This document shows, in pieces, positions 54,132 through 57,741 of a stretch of 57,741 nt of DNA (position 1 is the first letter of the stretch; each line of letters starts with the position of its first letter). The notes beneath the pieces were generated by a model. That model worked only from the letters and a program-made list of their open reading frames with translations. It ran no database searches and was not told the origin of the DNA. A program made the position numbers and the translations under genes. The DNA comes from Pedobacter sp. ASV28 (lineage in GTDB: Bacteria > Bacteroidota > Bacteroidia > Sphingobacteriales > Sphingobacteriaceae): contig NZ_JAELTN010000034.1 in NCBI RefSeq assembly GCF_016428855.1, positions 1-57,741 on the forward strand, written 5' to 3'.

Positions 54132-55751
54132 ATGAATAAGACAATAATCATAAATATAGGCAACTCCATCATTCATATTGAAGAAGAAGCATATGAAATA
54201 TTGATGGCCTATTTGAACGAAATCAAATATCATTTTGCCAAAAATGCTGATGATTTTGAGATCGTTAAAGATATAGAGAACCGTATAGCAGAAATGTTTG
54301 CCGAAATCTTACAGAAGGGACAGAAACAGGTAATCGATGTGGCCGATGTAAAAGAGGTGATTGCCCAAATGGGAAGTGTGCAGGATTTCTTAAACGAAGA
54401 AGAGGAAACTGCACAGGCAGAAAACTTGAACATGCATTATACAGGCATTAAAAAGCTGTACCGAGATACCGATGAAGGCGTAGTTGCCGGAGTTTGTGCA
54501 GGCCTAGGCCATTACCTTAACGTAGAAGCCCGTTGGATTAGATTGGCTTTCTTCTTATTGGTATTCTTGGCGGGTACAGGTGTTTTAGCCTATCTTATTT
54601 TATGGATTGCTATGCCAAGAGCAGTTACCCGTTCAGAAAGAATGGAAATGAGAGGCGAGGCTACCAATCTGTATGGCTATAAAAGAAGTTTTGATGAGGA
54701 AGTTGCTGCCATTAAGGCGAATATGAAATCAGCCAATGAGCAAATACAGCCATTGGTTAGACGTTCAGGCAATTTTTTTAACGATGTGGTTAAAATGTTC
54801 GGGCGTTTAATAACCAGCTTGGTCAAGGTATTTGGTAAAACGATAGCCATCTGTTTTATTGTGTTAGGTTTCGGCATGATGATCACACTGATTGTGAGCT
54901 TGGGTATGCTTTTGGGCTTTTGGGATGAGAGCACTTATCAAACATTTCCATTGAATGTGATCAATATTCCCTTTAGAGACGGTTTGATCTTTAATGCTTT
55001 TCTTACCCTTTTTATCCCTGTTTTGGCCTTGGTATTATTTGCGCTGAGGGTCGTTTTCAATAGAATTGAAATCAGCAAGTACATTTGGTTCGCATTATTG
55101 ATTTTATGGTTAATAGGGGCCTCTACCTCGGGCTATTACACCGCGAAAATATTGGGCGAATTTAAGGAAGAGGCAGAATTGGTGCAACATACCGAACTTA
55201 AGCAATATCCAATTTATGTAATTGATGTGGATAAGAGCATGGTGTTTAGTAAACAAGATAGTGCAACCTATCACCTGGAAGAAATGAATATAGGCAATCG
55301 TGTTATTGTTGATAATTACGATAGCGGGCCATTCAAAAACCCGAGAAGTGTAAGCTTGGAAATTGAGAAAAGTTTGAATGATAAGGCGTCTGCTATAAGT
55401 ACTTTTGAATCGCAGGGCAGGGATTTCCAGACGGCGCTTAAAAATGTGCAGAATATAGAATATCGCTTTATACAGAAAGACTCGGCCCTTATCTTTAATC
55501 CTAACTTACGGTTCAAACAAAATATTGCCTGGCGTGGACAAAGAGTACATATCTTATTGAAATTGCCTGTGGGTACTCGATTACTGGTGAACCAAAACAG
55601 CCATAGATACCTTAGCTTTTATCAATTCTATTGGTGTAGAACAGATAGAAAATTCGAAAATGATCCTTATCGGGAATGGGTCATGACAGAAGAAGGATTA
55701 AAATGTAAATATGATATTGATCATCCCGAAGGTGGAGAAAATGGCCAATAA
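54132..55751 (+). CDS. PspC-domain membrane protein
   Basis: The 539 residues start with a cytoplasmic helical region (about 1-95) and a PspC domain (105-163: KKLYRDTDEGVVAGVCAGLG, then a transmembrane segment). Three more membrane segments follow at about 233-260, 283-306 and 316-336. The last 190 residues are soluble and beta-rich, probably outside the cytoplasm. PspC proteins sense envelope stress in enterobacteria; the role in Bacteroidota is less clear. It is the second gene of the padR operon. Confidence 0.88.
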   Translation: MNKTIIINIGNSIIHIEEEAYEILMAYLNEIKYHFAKNADDFEIVKDIENRIAEMFAEILQKGQKQVIDVADVKEVIAQMGSVQDFLNEEEETAQAENLNMHYTGIKKLYRDTDEGVVAGVCAGLGHYLNVEARWIRLAFFLLVFLAGTGVLAYLILWIAMPRAVTRSERMEMRGEATNLYGYKRSFDEEVAAIKANMKSANEQIQPLVRRSGNFFNDVVKMFGRLITSLVKVFGKTIAICFIVLGFGMMITLIVSLGMLLGFWDESTYQTFPLNVINIPFRDGLIFNAFLTLFIPVLALVLFALRVVFNRIEISKYIWFALLILWLIGASTSGYYTAKILGEFKEEAELVQHTELKQYPIYVIDVDKSMVFSKQDSATYHLEEMNIGNRVIVDNYDSGPFKNPRSVSLEIEKSLNDKASAISTFESQGRDFQTALKNVQNIEYRFIQKDSALIFNPNLRFKQNIAWRGQRVHILLKLPVGTRLLVNQNSHRYLSFYQFYWCRTDRKFENDPYREWVMTEEGLKCKYDIDHPEGGENGQ

Positions 55752-55816
55752 TAAACTAGTGCCGCCTATTTATCAAGTGCCTTAAACTACCGACACTTTT
55801 TTAATAACTGATCTAT

Positions 55817-55857
55817 TACCCTTGAAATAGCCCTCTTTGAAGAGGGAGGATAGGGTA
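55817..55857. repeat. Nested palindrome, candidate interspersed repeat
   Basis: CCCTCTT-TG-AAGAGGG (55831-55846) is enclosed by a second inverted pair, TACCCT (55817-55822) and AGGGTA (55852-55857). It resembles the GC-rich intergenic palindromes scattered in many Bacteroidota genomes. Only one copy is in this window, so repetition cannot be shown here. Confidence 0.4.
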
Positions 55858-55991
55858 TTGCCCAAAAAATGCTAAGTGTACATTGGTAATAAGGGCATGC
55901 TGAACGAATAGAAGCATTGTTTTAAGTTAAGCATAATATAGGAGGAAATGCAATGGGAGCTATCGGATGATCGTTTAGGGTTCTTAAACCC

Positions 55992-56090
55992 ATGAAACTT
56001 CGAAAGAATAAGTTTTGCGGACTACTGAAATATAAAAATAAACAGGCGAAAGCCATTGTGATTTTCCAAGATATGGAAGGGCATAGATAA
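55992..56090 (+). CDS. Weak 32-residue ORF
   Basis: The frame reads MKLRKNKFCGLLKYKNKQAK..., a basic peptide, and ends at TAA 56088-56090. No convincing ribosome-binding site precedes it. It is listed only for completeness and may be chance. Confidence 0.15.
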   Translation: MKLRKNKFCGLLKYKNKQAKAIVIFQDMEGHR

Positions 56091-56129
56091 CATCATGATG
56101 GCTTCATCATCACTAAAAAATTATACAAC

Positions 56130-57595
56130 ATGAAAAAGATTTTACTTTTAATCACATGCCTGATGGCGTGGGGGGCTTGTTTTGCCCAGAAAAAAGCAAG
56201 CCTTAGTGGAAAAGTGCTTGCTGAAAACAACGAGCCATTGCCTTATAGCCTCTTAAGGCTTGTTAACCTGGCAGATACATTGAAGGAACTGCAGGCTACG
56301 ACCAATTTTGATGGCCAATATGAATTTGCAAATACACCGCGGGGTAACTATAGGCTCGTTGTTAAAATGGTGGGCTATCACAACCACACCATCCAAAAAC
56401 TGTTAGTGGAAGAGGTAGATCTTATTTTGGCCCCCATAAAAATGATGTCCAATACCAAGCAGCTTAAAGAAGTGAATGTCGTGGGACAAAAACCCTTTGT
56501 AGAACGTAGAGCAGACAAAACAGTGCTCAACGTAGAGCAGAATATTAGTGCTGCGGGCAATAGTGTTTTGGAACTCTTAGAAAAAGCTCCCGGTGTTACT
56601 GTAGATAGGCAAAACGAACAGATTAAGCTGAATAATAAAGCTGGAATTACCATTATGGTAGATGGCAAAACCAATTTTCTTTCTGGTGCAGATATCACAA
56701 CGTTGCTTAGCAATATGACCAGCGATCAGGTAGCTACCATTGAGTTGATTACCAATCCTTCTTCCAAATACGATGCGGCTGGAAATGCGGGCATTATTAA
56801 TATTAAGCTCAAAAGAAACAAAAACTTTGGGACTAATGGAAGCATAGCCGCCAATTCTGGTTGGGCTAGTGTTAAAAATGGCCCTACAGACCTGTATCGG
56901 CACAGCGCAAACCTTAATCTCAACCATAGGGTAGAACAATGGAATATATTTGGTAATGCTTCTTTCAATACCCGTTCTAATTTTAATCAGACCGTATTGA
57001 ACCGTACCGTTAATACCGCAAATACCCAAACCTTTTTCGACCAAACTTTTAACCGTAGACAAAAAGGACCTGGTTATTCGGGAAAGATCGGTGCAGATTA
57101 TTATGCCTCTAAAAAAACGGTGATAGGCGTGATGGTAGACCTAATGACGGTGAACAATAACCAGGTGGGATTTAGCGATACCTATATTAACGAATATCAG
57201 AACAGTACGCAAACACCAAGTTCTGTTAGCCAGAACAGTGGCAACAATGGCAAGTTCAATAACCTTACGGCCAACTTCAATGTAAAGCACGATTTGGTAA
57301 AGGAAGATGCCAGTCTTACTTTTGATCTGGATTATGCAGGCTATAACATGGATCGAAGCGAAAATTTCGATGCAAATTATTTCAATGCTGCCCAAACCCT
57401 TACCAATACCTCTAGTCTAAGGAATCTTACAGATGCCCACATAGAAGTGATGGCTGCAAAAACAGATTTTACCTGGCCATTTTCCAAAACCCTTAAATTC
57501 GAATCGGGCCTTAAAAGCAGCTTTGTTAAAACCAATAATGATTTTGTATCAGAACAGTTGAACAATGGTCAATGGACCGATGCCCTAGGTCGTTC
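56130..57595 (+). CDS. TonB-receptor-like outer-membrane protein, 3' end lost to adapter
   Basis: About 488 genuine residues are present: signal peptide (ending GACFAQ), a carboxypeptidase-regulatory-like domain (about 22-105, LSGKVLAENNEPLPYSLLRL), a plug-like domain (EVNVVGQKPFVERRADKTVL, ILINPSSKYDAAGNAGIINI-like region at about 190-225) and the first part of a beta-barrel. Relatives of this type are roughly 750-820 residues long, so about 40% is missing. After ALGRS the frame runs into adapter and reads CLLYTSDAADD, which is not protein. The transported substrate is unknown. Confidence 0.88.
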
Positions 57596-57651
57596 CTGTC
57601 TCTTATACACATCTGACGCTGCCGACGATCGAGCCATAGTGTAGATGTGGG

Positions 57652-57660
<9 letters not shown>
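57596..57660 (+). other. Nextera adapter, index and P5-like sequence (not genomic)
   Basis: 57596-57614 is the transposon mosaic end CTGTCTCTTATACACATCT. 57615-57628 (GACGCTGCCGACGA) completes the Nextera read-1 adapter in reverse complement. 57629-57638 (TCGAGCCATA) fits a 10-base i5 index. GTGTAGAT and further bases match the P5 end with errors before poly-G begins. Confidence 0.97.

Positions 57661-57741
<81 letters not shown>

Larger units (their letters stand above)
55752..56129. other. 378-base gap with one palindromic repeat
   Basis: It holds a nested palindrome (55817-55857) and a weak 32-codon frame (55992-56090). Nothing else is supported. The AGGAGGA-like stretch near 55941 is followed by an ATG whose frame stops after four codons. 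Confidence 0.5.

Noticed and set aside
1..57595. CRISPR array, insertion sequence, prophage, tRNA or rRNA genes
   Set aside because: I saw no regularly spaced repeats, transposase or integrase motifs, or recognisable RNA genes; a dedicated RNA search was not possible.

Overview
The window looks like the chromosome of a Bacteroidota member close to Pedobacter (Sphingobacteriaceae). The evidence is AT-rich DNA, a SusC/SusD pair, glycan-degrading lipoproteins, Bacteroidota-type promoters (TTG, 19-21 bases, TAnnTTTG) and sparse Shine-Dalgarno sites. I saw no rRNA, tRNA, CRISPR array, insertion sequence or phage gene. The right end is not genomic: from about 57596 the sequence is Nextera transposon adapter, an index, P5-like sequence and poly-G, so the window ends at a contig end.

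Layout. 1-5843: gamma-glutamyltransferase, a DUF885 zinc-peptidase-like protein, an OmpA-family protein and a small lipoprotein. 5925-33729: a xylan utilisation locus of about 28 kb. It holds a minus-strand GH88-GH29-GH2 group, a Na+/sugar symporter, xylB-xylA, two divergent LacI-family regulators, a plus-strand lacI-GH10-GH115-GH43 operon, a GH43 beta-xylosidase divergent from a SASA/SGNH esterase, and a minus-strand SusC-SusD-GH10 (with inserted carbohydrate-binding module) operon. Together these cover polymer binding and uptake, backbone cleavage, removal of glucuronate, arabinose and acetyl groups, xylose uptake, and conversion to xylulose-5-phosphate. 34100-37263: a DUF2130 protein, an MFS transporter and a lone receiver. 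37486-44107: TetR plus an RND tripartite efflux operon. 44809-50740: a secreted subtilase, a CoA-transferase, pirin with a receiver-like small protein, a diadenylate-cyclase-like protein and a small membrane protein. 51029-53447: proB-proA. 53765-55751: PadR-PspC. 56130 to the end: a TonB-receptor-like outer-membrane protein cut by the adapter.

The strongest non-obvious signal is a regulatory code in the xylan locus. The identical 14-mer TGCAACCGATTGCA occurs at 16812, 24869 and 33853, with relatives at 15581 and 10787. At several promoters its outer half supplies the TTG of the -33 box. This suggests that the LacI-type proteins control the locus, because no hybrid two-component or ECF/anti-sigma regulator is present. 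A second clear code is a TetR-type palindrome, (C/T)TAAC-NNN-GTTA(A/G), found four times around the efflux operon. Other items worth attention are the divergent diadenylate-cyclase-like protein, a 37-residue ORF between the RND pump and its outer-membrane channel, and a 53-residue membrane protein.
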